A stretch of DNA of 64,000 nt from Pseudomonadota bacterium (GCA_027624035.1 JAQBUI010000012.1:17274-81273); one strand, 5' to 3'. Shown: positions 52,362-61,352, counted from the stretch's first letter. Notes: generated by a model from the sequence alone, not told the origin. A program made the numbers and translations.

Positions 52362-54344
52362 TTGAGCACGACAATTTCCGAGGTGGCGCCGGAAATCCTG
52401 GAACATGCGGCTGACCCCGGCGAGTACGAACCGGTCAGCGTTGAGCGACGCTATGAAGACCCACGGGCCACCATAGACCGGGACCGGTCCAAACACTGGT
52501 TCAAGCGCCTGTTCCCGATTCTCTGGGTCAACAAGTGGCCGTTCAGTATCGCCATCGGTGGCATGGTGTTGTCCATGCTGTTCGGCGTCGCGGTCCCGGC
52601 TCTGATTGGCAAGGCGATAGATGCCCTGCCCGCAGCAGTCACCGACGGCGAGAGCAGCACCCTGTTTACCTTCCTTGGCATCCTCGTGACACTCGCGACA
52701 CTGCGACTGGTGATCGGATTTTTTGCCATGTACCAGATGAGCCGCGTCTCCAACCAACTCGAAGGTGACCTGCGTTCGGTTATCTATAACCATCTTGTGA
52801 CCCTGTCATTTTCCTTTTACGACCGCATTCAGACGGGTCAGGTGATCAGCCGCGCCAACAGTGATATTCGGGCCATCCAGATGTTCCTGATGATGTCGCC
52901 CATGATGTTGACCAGCGTTCTGAGCTTCACCTTCGCAGCCGCCTACATGGCGTCGGTGAGTGTCACGCTGACGCTGGCCGCCATGATCTCAACCCCCATT
53001 GTCTATCTGCTCAGCATGAAGCTGCGCAAGCTCATGTTCCCGCTGTCCTGGCTGACCCAGGCCCGGCAGGCAGACGTTGCGGTGATCGTCGACGAAAACA
53101 TCAATGGCCAGCGCATCGTCAAATCTTTTGCCCAGGAAGGAAACCAACTGAATCTGCTGGCCAGAGCAGCCAAACAGTTGCAGTGGGTGCAGGTCCGAAG
53201 CGTCGATATCTCCGCCCTGTACAATCCATTGATCGAGAACATCACGGTGCTGGGGCAGGTTCTGGTCTGGATTTATGGCGGCTGGCTGGTCATCGACGGG
53301 CAGATCCAGCTTGGTGCTCTGGTAGCATTCAACATGTACATCATGATGCTGCAGATGCCGTTCCGCTTCCTGGGTATGCTGCTGCAGATGGAGCAACGCG
53401 CCCGGGCCTCGGCGGGCAGGATCTTTGAGATACTCGATGAGGAACCGGAAGTTCGTGACCGGGATGACACCATCACCCTCACCCATCCGAAGGGACATCT
53501 CAAATTTGACAATGTACGATTTGGCTACAAGGACGAACAGATTCTGCGGGGGCTCACCTTTGAGGTGAACGCAGGTGAAACCGTCGCCATCGTGGGCAGA
53601 ACCGGCTCCGGGAAATCCACCATCGTCCGGCTGCTGTCACGTTTCTACGAGATCGGCGACGGCGCCATCAGCATCGACGATGTCGACATTCGCGACCTTG
53701 CCACCAAGAGCCTTCACTATCACGTCGGGCAGGTGCTGGACGAACCATTCCTGTTCTCCGTCAGCATTCGAGACAACATCGCCTACGGCAAACCGGACGC
53801 GACCATGGAAGAGATCATCGTCGCAGCCACGGCGGCCCAGGCCCATGACTTCATCATGCAGACCGAGGATGGCTATGACACGGTCGTCGGCGAACGGGGC
53901 TATACGCTATCCGGGGGGCAGCGTCAGCGCCTCGGAATCGCCCGTGCGCTGCTTCTGAATCCACCGATTCTGGTACTGGATGACGCCACCAGCGCCATTG
54001 ATGTCACCGTGGAAAAAGCGATTCATGAGGCGCTGCTCCGGTTGATGGAAAACCGTACAACCATTCTGATCGCGCACCGATTGTCCACCATCAGCCTGGC
54101 TGATCGCGTGATCCTGCTGGATGAAGGCATGGCGGTGGCTACGGGAACTCACCGGGAGCTGATGGCATCTGTACCGCGATACCGGGAGGTGCTGGCCCAA
54201 CAGAACCGTCAGATCGGGGAGCCAGAGCCCGACGACGCCGAACAGATGGACGACGAATCAGATGGCGAATACCGTCGTCGTATCGCCGCCATCGTTCGGT
54301 CCACACCAAAGCCGGACGATTTTCCGGGAGGGGGCGCCCGATGA
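52362..54344 (+). CDS. ABC exporter half-transporter, degenerate catalytic site subunit
   Basis: A 660-residue type IV ABC half-transporter: a charged cytoplasmic lead (about 60 residues), six membrane helices, then an ATPase domain from about residue 375. Walker A GRTGSGKST (about 411), signature LSGGQRQ (about 516), Walker B ILVLDD (about 536) and H-loop IAHRLST. The residue after Walker B is Asp, not the catalytic Glu, so this site should hydrolyse poorly. The start codon is a TTG at 52362 with only a distant AAGG; a later start is possible. It is coupled to the partner gene by an ATGA overlap. Confidence 0.87.
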   Translation: MSTTISEVAPEILEHAADPGEYEPVSVERRYEDPRATIDRDRSKHWFKRLFPILWVNKWPFSIAIGGMVLSMLFGVAVPALIGKAIDALPAAVTDGESSTLFTFLGILVTLATLRLVIGFFAMYQMSRVSNQLEGDLRSVIYNHLVTLSFSFYDRIQTGQVISRANSDIRAIQMFLMMSPMMLTSVLSFTFAAAYMASVSVTLTLAAMISTPIVYLLSMKLRKLMFPLSWLTQARQADVAVIVDENINGQRIVKSFAQEGNQLNLLARAAKQLQWVQVRSVDISALYNPLIENITVLGQVLVWIYGGWLVIDGQIQLGALVAFNMYIMMLQMPFRFLGMLLQMEQRARASAGRIFEILDEEPEVRDRDDTITLTHPKGHLKFDNVRFGYKDEQILRGLTFEVNAGETVAIVGRTGSGKSTIVRLLSRFYEIGDGAISIDDVDIRDLATKSLHYHVGQVLDEPFLFSVSIRDNIAYGKPDATMEEIIVAATAAQAHDFIMQTEDGYDTVVGERGYTLSGGQRQRLGIARALLLNPPILVLDDATSAIDVTVEKAIHEALLRLMENRTTILIAHRLSTISLADRVILLDEGMAVATGTHRELMASVPRYREVLAQQNRQIGEPEPDDAEQMDDESDGEYRRRIAAIVRSTPKPDDFPGGGAR

Positions 54345-56284
54345 TGGGCCATGGTGGTGGCCACTGGCACGGCGGTGGCATGAAAGGACGCGCCGGTGCC
54401 GGCGACCTGCCTTTTGCCGGGATCCCGCCGGAGATGCTGGATCGCACCAATGCCCTGATGGCCGATGAACCGGACTTCGGTGATATCCAGATCGAATTCT
54501 CCCATCGCGTAGTCGACGGTGAGCCCTTCTCACTGTGGACGTTCCTCGCGCCGTACAAGTTCAGGATGCTTGGCTCACTGGCTCTGGTGGCCCTGACTGA
54601 GGTCCTGCTGCTGATCGGACCCTACCTCATCAAGGTCGCCATCGACGACGCCATCATCCCTGGCGATTTCGATGTGCTGGCAATGGTAGGGGTGATCTGG
54701 GTCGGCTCGCTGCTGGTGGCCGTTGTGGTCAGCGGCTTTCGTATTCGTTATGTGGGGCGGCTGGGACAGATGCTGATGTATGAGCTCCGGCTGCGGGTGT
54801 TCGCCCACCTGCAAAGGCTCTCGCTGGACTTTTTTACAGGTGAAAAAGCCGGCCGCCTCATGACCCGGATGACCAGTGATATTGAGGCGTTGTCCAACCT
54901 GCTGCAAACGGGTCTCATTAACCTCGTGGCGCAAATCCTGTCGCTCATTTTCATCATCGGGATTCTGTTGTCGTTCAATGTTCAACTCACCATGATCCTG
55001 CTGGTCATTGCGGCGCCGGTCATGCTGGTCCTGACCCACTGGTTCCGATCCGTGTCGGAGAAGGGCTATGAGACCGTCCGGAACCGTATTGCGGAGGTGC
55101 TGTCCGATCTGCAGGAGAGCCTGTCCGGTATGCGCCTTGTGATTTCGTTCAACAGAATGAAGCACAACGTCATCAATCACCGCAACATCGTTGGGGACTA
55201 CCGCGAGGCCAACAACTACACGGCATGGATCTCGGCTTTCTATAACCAGTCGACGCAGTTTGTTGACGTGGCGACAACCCTGATCATTCTCATTGTCGGC
55301 TACTTCATCCTGATCGACGTCAACCCCACCCTGGACCCTGATGGTTCATTCACCGTGGGGGCACTCATTGCGTTCACCACCCTGTCGGCGCGGTTTTTCA
55401 AACCCATCACGGCACTGACCGGGCTGTACAATGAATTCCAGTCCGGCAACGCGGCCGTCATCAAACTCCGGGGCCTGCTGGAAACTGCGCCCTCCGTGAT
55501 GGAGAAGAGCGACGCTCACGACATCGAGGACATGCAGGGCGATATTGAAATCCGCAACCTGAGTTTTGCCTATGACGTCGGAGAACCGGTACTGGATAAT
55601 GTGTCCCTGCACATCCCGGCTGGCCAGAGTATCTCCTTCGTAGGCCCCACCGGTGCTGGAAAATCGACGCTGGCAAAGCTGATCGCACGCTTTTACGACC
55701 CGAGCCTGGGCGAGGTACTGATCGACGGCCACAACCTGCGGGACGTGACCCTGCATTCCCTGCACAATCAGCTCGGTGTAGTGCCCCAGGAACCATTCCT
55801 GTTCCACGGCTCGATCAAGGACAACCTCCGGTTCTCCCGGCCCGAAGCCAGCGATGAGGAGATCATGGAAGCCTGTCGCACCGTCGGTATCGACGACATG
55901 ATAGACCGATTGCCCGAGGGGCTGGATACCCCATGCCATGAACGAGGTTCATCCCTGTCCTCCGGGGAGCGTCAGCTGCTGGCCCTCGCTCGAGCTTTCC
56001 TCAGCCGCCCCAGGGTCCTGATCCTGGATGAAGCCACCTCCAATGTGGATCAGCAGAGTGAGTCAAAGATCGAGCACGCACTGGACACATTGCTTGAGGG
56101 TCGAACTGCCATCATCATCGCCCACCGGCTGGCGACCGCCATGCGTGCCGATATCATCGCTGTGATCAACAACCGGGGTATCATGGAAATCGGCAGCCAT
56201 GACGAGCTTGTCAAACAGGGTAGCTACTATGCGGACATGTATGAAACCTGGCGGACCCAGAATGAGGGCAGCGCGACGGTGTAG
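54341..56284 (+). CDS. ABC exporter half-transporter, catalytic partner
   Basis: A 647-residue half-transporter that pairs with the preceding one. The first 16 residues are His/Gly-rich (MMGHGGGHWHGGG), followed by about 70 soluble residues, six helices and an ATPase domain. Walker A GPTGAGKST (about 435), signature LSSGERQ instead of LSGGQ (about 539), Walker B VLILDE with the catalytic Glu (about 559) and H-loop IAHRLAT. One site (this Walker B with the partner's canonical signature) is intact and the other is degenerate, the pattern of heterodimeric exporters such as TM287/288 and BmrCD. Cargo (drug, lipid or peptide) unknown. Confidence 0.88.
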   Translation: MMGHGGGHWHGGGMKGRAGAGDLPFAGIPPEMLDRTNALMADEPDFGDIQIEFSHRVVDGEPFSLWTFLAPYKFRMLGSLALVALTEVLLLIGPYLIKVAIDDAIIPGDFDVLAMVGVIWVGSLLVAVVVSGFRIRYVGRLGQMLMYELRLRVFAHLQRLSLDFFTGEKAGRLMTRMTSDIEALSNLLQTGLINLVAQILSLIFIIGILLSFNVQLTMILLVIAAPVMLVLTHWFRSVSEKGYETVRNRIAEVLSDLQESLSGMRLVISFNRMKHNVINHRNIVGDYREANNYTAWISAFYNQSTQFVDVATTLIILIVGYFILIDVNPTLDPDGSFTVGALIAFTTLSARFFKPITALTGLYNEFQSGNAAVIKLRGLLETAPSVMEKSDAHDIEDMQGDIEIRNLSFAYDVGEPVLDNVSLHIPAGQSISFVGPTGAGKSTLAKLIARFYDPSLGEVLIDGHNLRDVTLHSLHNQLGVVPQEPFLFHGSIKDNLRFSRPEASDEEIMEACRTVGIDDMIDRLPEGLDTPCHERGSSLSSGERQLLALARAFLSRPRVLILDEATSNVDQQSESKIEHALDTLLEGRTAIIIAHRLATAMRADIIAVINNRGIMEIGSHDELVKQGSYYADMYETWRTQNEGSATV

Positions 56285-56314
56285 GCCCCCAACAGGGTAA
56301 CCAGGCAGTCGGTA

Positions 56315-56587
56315 TCAGTGCTTTCTGGATGGATGATCGGCAGGCAGCATCTTGTCGGCCCACAGCGCCAGCTTGTGGGCCATCGCCTTTTGTGAAACCT
56401 CGATCTTGGCCAGCGGCTGAATCAGTTGATCATGCACCAGCAGCCGGTAGATGTATTCGATCTTGTCGTGGGCCGAATCCGTGGCTTCGAATTCCACCAC
56501 GCCACGCTTTTCTCCGTAGGTAGTGCCCAGCCGAATCGCCTCTTTCAGCAGCTCACCTTCGTTTTCAAGCTTCCTGGTCTTTGCCAT
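56315..56587 (-). CDS. DUF5062 family protein
   Basis: A 90-residue soluble, helical protein; the AGGAGGGCGCG site decides the ATG at 56587. KLENEGELLKEAIRLGTTYGEKRGVVEFEATDSAHDKIEYIYRLL spans the core; key features are the G-x-x-Y-x-x-K-R-G block and the D-K-I-E-x-I-Y helix, as I recall for DUF5062, a gammaproteobacterial family without known function. Divergent from the PilZ gene. Confidence 0.68.
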   Translation of the reverse strand: MAKTRKLENEGELLKEAIRLGTTYGEKRGVVEFEATDSAHDKIEYIYRLLVHDQLIQPLAKIEVSQKAMAHKLALWADKMLPADHPSRKH

Positions 56588-56719
56588 CGCGCCCTCCTGG
56601 ATTCTGTCATCACTCGACTCTACCACTTTCCCGCAGCGGCATTACACCCCCGGATTGACGTGTGGTCTAATCCGCATTGTTTTATACTGCCGCGGAAATC
56701 CACGGTTTAATTGCGACCC

Positions 56720-57334
56720 ATGGCGGGAGAAGTAGCACTATCGGTAGATCAACTCAGCCTGTTGCTGAGGCTGTATATGGACTGGCCCCATCACATCGAT
56801 ACCAACGAAGATGCAGAGGCCAACGAATTCTATATGTGGCTCGCCTCTGAACTCGACGAAGCCGAACTGCAGGACATCACCGGTGGCCTCGGCGGCGTAA
56901 AGTCTTTCATCAAGTCCAACCCCGACGTGATTCCAACAGCTCGATATCTCAAGAACAAGGGTGATGCAAGACCTCGCGATGTCCGTGAAGAGGCTCGCAT
57001 CGCCATTAACACCCAGGTCTTCGTCCTGATTTACGACTGTAACAAAGACCCGGCACTGGAGGGCCGGATTGTGCGCGGCATGATGATGGACATGGCTCGA
57101 AATGGCATGCGACTTGAGACCAAGCTGCCTATCCCTCCCGGAACGATACTAAGCATGACCGTGGCACAAACCGGTTCATCGATTACCCTGTATCACCTCA
57201 CGGGAGAGGTCAGATGGCTCTCGGAGGGCTCTGACTCGAACAACATCGGGATCTCAATCTTCAACATCGAGGACTTTCGGTCCTGGGAAGATTTCTACGA
57301 AACCAGCACGACGTTCTGGTCCGAAGACAGTTAG
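56720..57334 (+). CDS. PilZ-domain protein (putative c-di-GMP effector)
   Basis: A 204-residue protein with an N-terminal helical part (residues 1-85; LSVDQLSLLLRLYMDWPHH) and a C-terminal PilZ-like beta barrel (about 90-185). The c-di-GMP motifs are imperfect: R-x3-R is suggested by RDVREEARI and D/N-x-S-x-x-G is D-M-A-R-N-G (Ala for Ser). Binding may therefore be weak or lost. The ATG at 56720 is chosen over a TTG three codons earlier; no ribosome site is obvious. No flagellar or cellulose genes are nearby to indicate a target. Confidence 0.7.
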   Translation: MAGEVALSVDQLSLLLRLYMDWPHHIDTNEDAEANEFYMWLASELDEAELQDITGGLGGVKSFIKSNPDVIPTARYLKNKGDARPRDVREEARIAINTQVFVLIYDCNKDPALEGRIVRGMMMDMARNGMRLETKLPIPPGTILSMTVAQTGSSITLYHLTGEVRWLSEGSDSNNIGISIFNIEDFRSWEDFYETSTTFWSEDS

Positions 57335-57355
57335 CGGGGCAGCCCGCGGCCTGAC

Positions 57356-57691
57356 TCAGGCCAGGGCACCGCCGATGATGGCGCCGATCAGCATTGGACC
57401 AATACCAAGCAGTGCGAACACGATGCCGCCAAGGCCTGCCAGGGCACCAATGACCGGCAGCCCGGTCATCATTGAGGCCAGCATGAACAATGCCACAGCG
57501 AGAATAATACCCGGCAGAAACACCGCCAGCAGCGCCTTGCCGACGCCACCGGCTTTCTTGCCTCCGACGATCCCGGCCAGCAGCGGCCCAATTACCGGTA
57601 ACCAGAACAGGAGCAAGGAAATGACCAGCATCCAGATGACACCGGACAGAACACTGCCATCTTTTACCTCAACAACCTGAACCTCGACCAT
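57356..57691 (-). CDS. Small hydrophobic membrane protein
   Basis: A 111-residue protein with a short polar lead (MVEVQVVEVKDGS) and three hydrophobic segments rich in Gly, Ala, Leu and Ile (about residues 15-40, 50-72, 80-108), one holding IVGGKKAGG. The frame continues upstream into the tRNA gene, so the ATG at 57691 is the sensible start. No family recognised; it resembles small DUF-type Gly-zipper membrane proteins. It lies 39 bases from the tRNA 3' end and may share its transcript. Confidence 0.55.
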   Translation of the reverse strand: MVEVQVVEVKDGSVLSGVIWMLVISLLLFWLPVIGPLLAGIVGGKKAGGVGKALLAVFLPGIILAVALFMLASMMTGLPVIGALAGLGGIVFALLGIGPMLIGAIIGGALA

Positions 57692-57730
57692 ATGTTTACT
57701 CCTGCAGTTGCGGAACCGTGATTGTTTTTT

Positions 57731-57806
57731 TGGTGGGTCGTGAAGGAATCGAACCTTCAACCAATGGATTAAGAGTCCACTGCTCTACCAATTGAGCTAA
57801 CGACCC
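57731..57806 (-). tRNA. tRNA-Lys(CTT)
   Basis: A 76-base cloverleaf on the minus strand with encoded CCA. The acceptor stem GGGTCGT pairs with ACGACCC, the D-arm has AGCTCAATTGGTAGAGC, the anticodon loop is CTCTTAA (anticodon CTT, decoding AAG), and the T-arm has GGTTCGATTCC. Confidence 0.95.
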
Positions 57807-57907
57807 GAATTTTCAGGGCTTTTCATGTCAATACTGTTCTATGGCGTGCGGCCCGGGAGACTTACCCGGAGCACTACGGCGTGCCAACACGAGCACGCTC
57901 AAGGCTG

Positions 57908-58312
57908 CTAACTATAACAGATAAACTCCAGCAGATTCTCGTCCGGATCGCGGATATAGACACTGCTGCCAACGCACCTGCCCTCCTCCCGGCCACCATC
58001 GCGGTCTACCGGGCCCTCGATCACCGTGGCGCCAGCGTCCTCCAGCAAGGCCAACACCTGTTCAACTGAGCCTTCCCAAACGAAACAGAAATCTCCGCAG
58101 CCGGGCTCGGCCGTTGGCCCTCGGAGCGAGAACTTCCCCAACTGCCAGAGCGACGGGCCATGGAAGTTGATCTTCTGATCTGCGAGATGGACCGAATAGA
58201 AGACAGGTGCTCTGGACTCATCCACCACGAAACCGAGGGCGCGATACAGCGCCAGCATCTCATCGACACGGGCAATGGGAATGGCAGCATGATCAATCGA
58301 CACTATGGGCAC
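57908..58312 (-). CDS. VOC-family protein (glyoxalase/bleomycin-resistance fold)
   Basis: A 134-residue VOC protein with two beta-alpha-beta3 units. It begins IVSIDHAAIPIARVDEMLALYRALGF with a metal-ligand His, HLADQKINFHG in the middle, and ends in VYIRDPDENLLEFICYS, the usual V-x-x-R-D-P-x-x-N-x-x-E with the Glu ligand. Metal site therefore looks intact; the reaction (dioxygenase, lyase, epimerase or sequestration) cannot be told. It is 17 bases before the next VOC gene's stop; the two form an operon. Confidence 0.82.
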   Translation of the reverse strand: MPIVSIDHAAIPIARVDEMLALYRALGFVVDESRAPVFYSVHLADQKINFHGPSLWQLGKFSLRGPTAEPGCGDFCFVWEGSVEQVLALLEDAGATVIEGPVDRDGGREEGRCVGSSVYIRDPDENLLEFICYS

Positions 58313-58329
58313 AATGGATTCCCCCTTTC

Positions 58330-58704
58330 TCAGTACGGGTATAATTCACAGGTGTAGTACTGCGTGAATGTAACCCGGTTGCCGGACGGATCAGTGACTG
58401 AGAACTGCCTGGCCCCGAAAGGCATATCATTCAGTCGTTCCTCTTTCAGAACGTAGTCGAGATCGACTGATTCATAATACTGATCTATGCCTTCGATATT
58501 GATCCGCACACTTGTTGGCATCGAAGCCCAACTATCTCCCTCAGCGTTTAGATGCAATATCGCATCTCCGAGCTTCAGGCCCGCATACCGACCCAACTGA
58601 AAAATCACTGTGAATCCAAGTGCGCCCTTATAGAAATCGAGAGCAGCCTCGAAATCGCCTACATTTACTACCGGCGTAGCACTGAGGAACTTAACCTTGT
58701 TCAT
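58330..58704 (-). CDS. VOC-family protein (glyoxalase/bleomycin-resistance fold)
   Basis: A 124-residue VOC protein, start at the ATG at 58704 (GGTGGCAGT upstream). PVVNVGDFEAALDFYKGALGF is the first unit; FSVTDPSGNRVTFTQYY the last. Compared with its neighbour the first ligand position is Val/Asn (ATPVVNV) and the last E is Thr/Gln (RVTFTQ), so metal binding may be lost, as in bleomycin-resistance-type binding proteins. The A+T content is a little higher than its neighbours'. Confidence 0.8.
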   Translation of the reverse strand: MNKVKFLSATPVVNVGDFEAALDFYKGALGFTVIFQLGRYAGLKLGDAILHLNAEGDSWASMPTSVRINIEGIDQYYESVDLDYVLKEERLNDMPFGARQFSVTDPSGNRVTFTQYYTCELYPY

Positions 58705-59112
58705 ACTGCCACCGTTGAAAACGAGGATTAAAGCCGCCAGCCACAATCTTGATCCCTTGCAGCCATCATTCTCTCTGTGAGGTTATCGCCAACTTTCCCA
58801 TGTTGTCCAAAGGTTTATCCCAAGATTTGCGATTTTCCTGGTTCAGGACGCCCCCGGTACTCGGCGGCCCACGGCTTGACGCCGACCGGGAATGCGACGA
58901 TACCCAGATTTAGGATCCAGAGTGTCTAAGTGCGGCTGATGGTGAAAGCGAGCCAGAAGATCATGCTAAATGTGTCTCCACCGGGGTCATTGGCAACCCG
59001 GGCCAATCGGAACAAATTCTCAAGTCTTTCGTGATACTTCTGTGAGGAATTGTCCCGCTCCCTCGGCGCAAGCTTGCCTGACCTCAACCAACAAAAGAGA
59101 AGGAAGCTTCCG
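58705..59112. other. 408-bp non-coding stretch
   Basis: No frame of any length with a ribosome site is seen on either strand. A minus-strand run (about 58905-58815) reads NLGIVAFPVGVKPWAAEYRG without a start, which may be a decayed gene end. The right end carries a candidate ECF-type promoter (59009-59033) for the spondin genes. Confidence 0.5.
59009..59033 (+). promoter_or_regulatory. Candidate ECF-sigma promoter of the spondin genes
   Basis: GGAAC (59009-59013), 16 bases, then CGTG (59030-59033). The GGAAC-N16-CGT pattern is a common ECF sigma-factor promoter. It lies 80 bases before the first spondin gene. Short motif; no sigma factor in the window supports it. Confidence 0.3.
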
Positions 59113-59817
59113 ATGAAATTGATTCAACTGCCCACTGCGGTCCTTGCGGGCGTACTCAGCGCCCCGGTGCTTGCAGCCGATTACTCCGTGACCGTGACCA
59201 ACCTCACCCGGGGCATCTATTTCACACCTTTGTTAGTTTCTGCCCATCCGGCTGACATGTCGCTGTTTAACCCCGGCGCCGAAGCCAGCCCGGCTCTGCA
59301 GGCTATGGCCGAGGGCGGCGATATCTCGGGGCTCAGCTCCGCCCTTTCGGATGGCGGTGCCATTATCGTCGAAAACCCGGCCGGCGGCTTGCTCGGTCCT
59401 GCCCAGTCTACCGAGGTCATGATCAACAACGACGATGCGCCTGATAACACGAACCTGTCCATTGTCGCGATGATGCTCCCCACCAACGACGGATTCGTGG
59501 GCATGCCCGCTGTTGCGTTACCGATGGACCAGGGCACTTATCACTATAACGTCCTTGGATATGATGCAGGGACCGAAGCCAACAACGAGATTCGCGGCAG
59601 CGGCGCACCAGGTGAAGCCGGATTTCCTGCTCCCGGACCCGTGGACACTGCCTCCGGGACCAATGGCACAGGTATAAATGCTGAAGTCGAAGGCTTTGTC
59701 CACGTTCACAGAAACGTGCTGGGCGACACGGATGCCGCGGGCGGTGCCAGTGATATCGTCAGCACGGTGCACCGCTGGCTGAACCCTGTGGCCCGCGTCA
59801 CGATCACGGTCAACTAG
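59113..59817 (+). CDS. Secreted spondin-domain protein
   Basis: A 234-residue exported protein with a signal peptide (residues 1-22, ending VLAADY). The mature part is one spondin-N domain: SVTVTNLTRGIYFTPLLVSAHP, ALQAMAEGGD, DNTNLSIVAMMLPTNDGFVG, GYDAGTEANNEI and VHRWLNPVARVTI. AGAGAAGGAAGC decides the ATG at 59113. Bacterial spondin proteins are of unknown function; a surface or matrix role is only an analogy with F-spondin. It is in one operon with a paralogue 9 bases on. Confidence 0.82.
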   Translation: MKLIQLPTAVLAGVLSAPVLAADYSVTVTNLTRGIYFTPLLVSAHPADMSLFNPGAEASPALQAMAEGGDISGLSSALSDGGAIIVENPAGGLLGPAQSTEVMINNDDAPDNTNLSIVAMMLPTNDGFVGMPAVALPMDQGTYHYNVLGYDAGTEANNEIRGSGAPGEAGFPAPGPVDTASGTNGTGINAEVEGFVHVHRNVLGDTDAAGGASDIVSTVHRWLNPVARVTITVN

Positions 59818-59826
59818 GAGAGCACC

Positions 59827-60561
59827 ATGACAAACAGATGCTGGTTTGCCATTCCCGCCGTCCTGCTGGCCCTGGCTGGCTGCGATGGCGTCAACAATCC
59901 ACCCATTGGGCCCGCCCCAATGAATGACCCCGAACCTGATCCCCCAGCCACGCGGGAGTTCCAGGTGAGCGTACTCAACCTCACGGCGGGGCAGCCCCTG
60001 TCACCCATTGCTCTGATCCTGCACGACAGTTCCTGGGAGATGTTTCAGTTGGGCGCACCCGCTTCGGTGGCAGTAGAAACGCTGGCGGAAGGTGGTGACA
60101 ACAGCATGCTGCTGGATGAGGCAGATGGAGATGCCGGGGTTGTTGCAACGACCAGTGCCGGCGGTCCCCTGCCTCCGGGCGCGACCGAGTTACTGACCAT
60201 ATCGGCTGAAGAAGACAGCGTTGATCTGTTCAGCATGATGACCATGCTGGTCAATACCAACGATGCCATCACCGCGGCGCGAAATATCAGCATCGCTTCA
60301 CTGGATGTAGGCGAGCGTATCGAGATAACGACGCTGAGTTACGATGCCGGCACTGAGGCAAACTCTGAACTCGCTGGTACGATCCCGGGCCCTGCGGATG
60401 GCGGCGAAGGGTTTAATGCAGCGAGAGATGACATCGCCGACGAAGTTCGAGGCCACTCCGGCGTGGTGACCTCGGACGACGGCCACAGTGATTCTGTGCT
60501 GACCCAGGCCCACCGCTGGGACAACCCTGTGGCACGTGTGATAATCACTCGCATCGACTAA
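59827..60561 (+). CDS. Spondin-domain lipoprotein
   Basis: A 244-residue paralogue of the preceding protein, anchored as a lipoprotein: the signal ends in LALAGC and Asp follows the Cys (CDG), which in enterobacteria retains lipoproteins at the inner membrane. A Pro-rich linker (NNPPIGPAPMNDPEPDPP) leads to the spondin domain: FQVSVLNLTAGQPLSPIAL, SYDAGTEANSEL, AHRWDNPVARVIITR. Shared blocks show an old tandem duplication with one copy secreted and the other tethered. A strong inverted repeat follows the stop. Confidence 0.82.
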   Translation: MTNRCWFAIPAVLLALAGCDGVNNPPIGPAPMNDPEPDPPATREFQVSVLNLTAGQPLSPIALILHDSSWEMFQLGAPASVAVETLAEGGDNSMLLDEADGDAGVVATTSAGGPLPPGATELLTISAEEDSVDLFSMMTMLVNTNDAITAARNISIASLDVGERIEITTLSYDAGTEANSELAGTIPGPADGGEGFNAARDDIADEVRGHSGVVTSDDGHSDSVLTQAHRWDNPVARVIITRID

Positions 60562-60566
60562 CCGAC

Positions 60567-60603
60567 CCCGGTCGTGCGGACCTCAAGGTATCGCACGACC
60601 GGG
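60567..60603. terminator. Perfect 12-bp-stem hairpin after the spondin operon
   Basis: CCCGGTCGTGCG (60567-60578) pairs with CGCACGACCGGG (60592-60603), and the loop can extend it (ACCT/AGGT). No U-tract follows, so it is either an atypical terminator or a 5' structure on the response-regulator mRNA, whose ATG is 17 bases further on. Confidence 0.6.
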
Positions 60604-60619
60604 CACGCGGACAGTACAA

Positions 60620-61351
60620 ATGACGACAACCATTGCAGCCCACACCCTGCCCCTGACCGCCAGACGCATCCTGATTGTCGAGGATGATCGAGACATCGCA
60701 AATCTCGTGGCGCTCCATCTGCGAGATGTCTACGACGATGTCCAGATGAGCCATGATGGTGCCGAGGCGCTGTCCCTCGCGTCAACACAGCCCTGGGATC
60801 TGCTGATTCTTGATCTACGACTGCCAGGCTTGGACGGCCTCGAAGTCTGTCGGCAGATCAGGGCTTCAGAAAATTACGTCCCGATCCTGATGCTGACCAG
60901 CAAATCCACAGAGCTCGACCATGTGCTCGGTCTGGAAATCGGGGCTGATGATTACGTGACCAAACCATTCAGCGTTGTTGAGCTGATGTCCCGGGTTAAA
61001 GCAATTCTAAGGCGCATGTCGGTGGTCAGTCAGACAGCCACTGCCGCGCTGCACGAACTGTCACACGAGGGCGTTCATGTGTCACTCGACAGGCATGAGG
61101 TCACCATTGACGGGCAATCCGTTGACCTGACGGCAAGGGAGTTCGATTTGCTGTGCCATTTCCTGAAACGACCGGGCGAGGTGTTTAGCCGGGCCCAACT
61201 ATTGGACCAGGTGTGGGGGTATGGTCACGAGGGCTACGAGCATACCGTCAACTCTCACATCAACCGGTTGCGCGCCAAGATCGAGACCGATCCGACCCGG
61301 CCGACGCGGCTGGTGACCGTGTGGGGGGTCGGCTACAAGCTGACACAATAA
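60620..61351 (+). CDS. OmpR/PhoB-family response regulator
   Basis: A 243-residue response regulator. The receiver (about residues 15-128) has the acidic pair in VEDDRD, phospho-acceptor Asp65 in LLILDLRLPG and the Lys in YVTKPFS; the C-terminal winged-helix DNA-binding domain (about 145-240) has VDLTAREFDLLCHFLKRPGEVFSR and HTVNSHINRLRAKIE. It is followed one base later by its kinase. The immediate neighbourhood (spondin genes) gives the only hint of targets. Confidence 0.92.
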   Translation: MTTTIAAHTLPLTARRILIVEDDRDIANLVALHLRDVYDDVQMSHDGAEALSLASTQPWDLLILDLRLPGLDGLEVCRQIRASENYVPILMLTSKSTELDHVLGLEIGADDYVTKPFSVVELMSRVKAILRRMSVVSQTATAALHELSHEGVHVSLDRHEVTIDGQSVDLTAREFDLLCHFLKRPGEVFSRAQLLDQVWGYGHEGYEHTVNSHINRLRAKIETDPTRPTRLVTVWGVGYKLTQ

Positions 61352-61352
61352 A

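Noticed and set aside
58705..59112. A decayed membrane-protein gene in the gap before the spondin genes
   Set aside because: Short minus-strand runs (MIFWLAFTISRT; NLGIVAFPVGVK) are suggestive, but no frame or start joins them and I cannot name a family.
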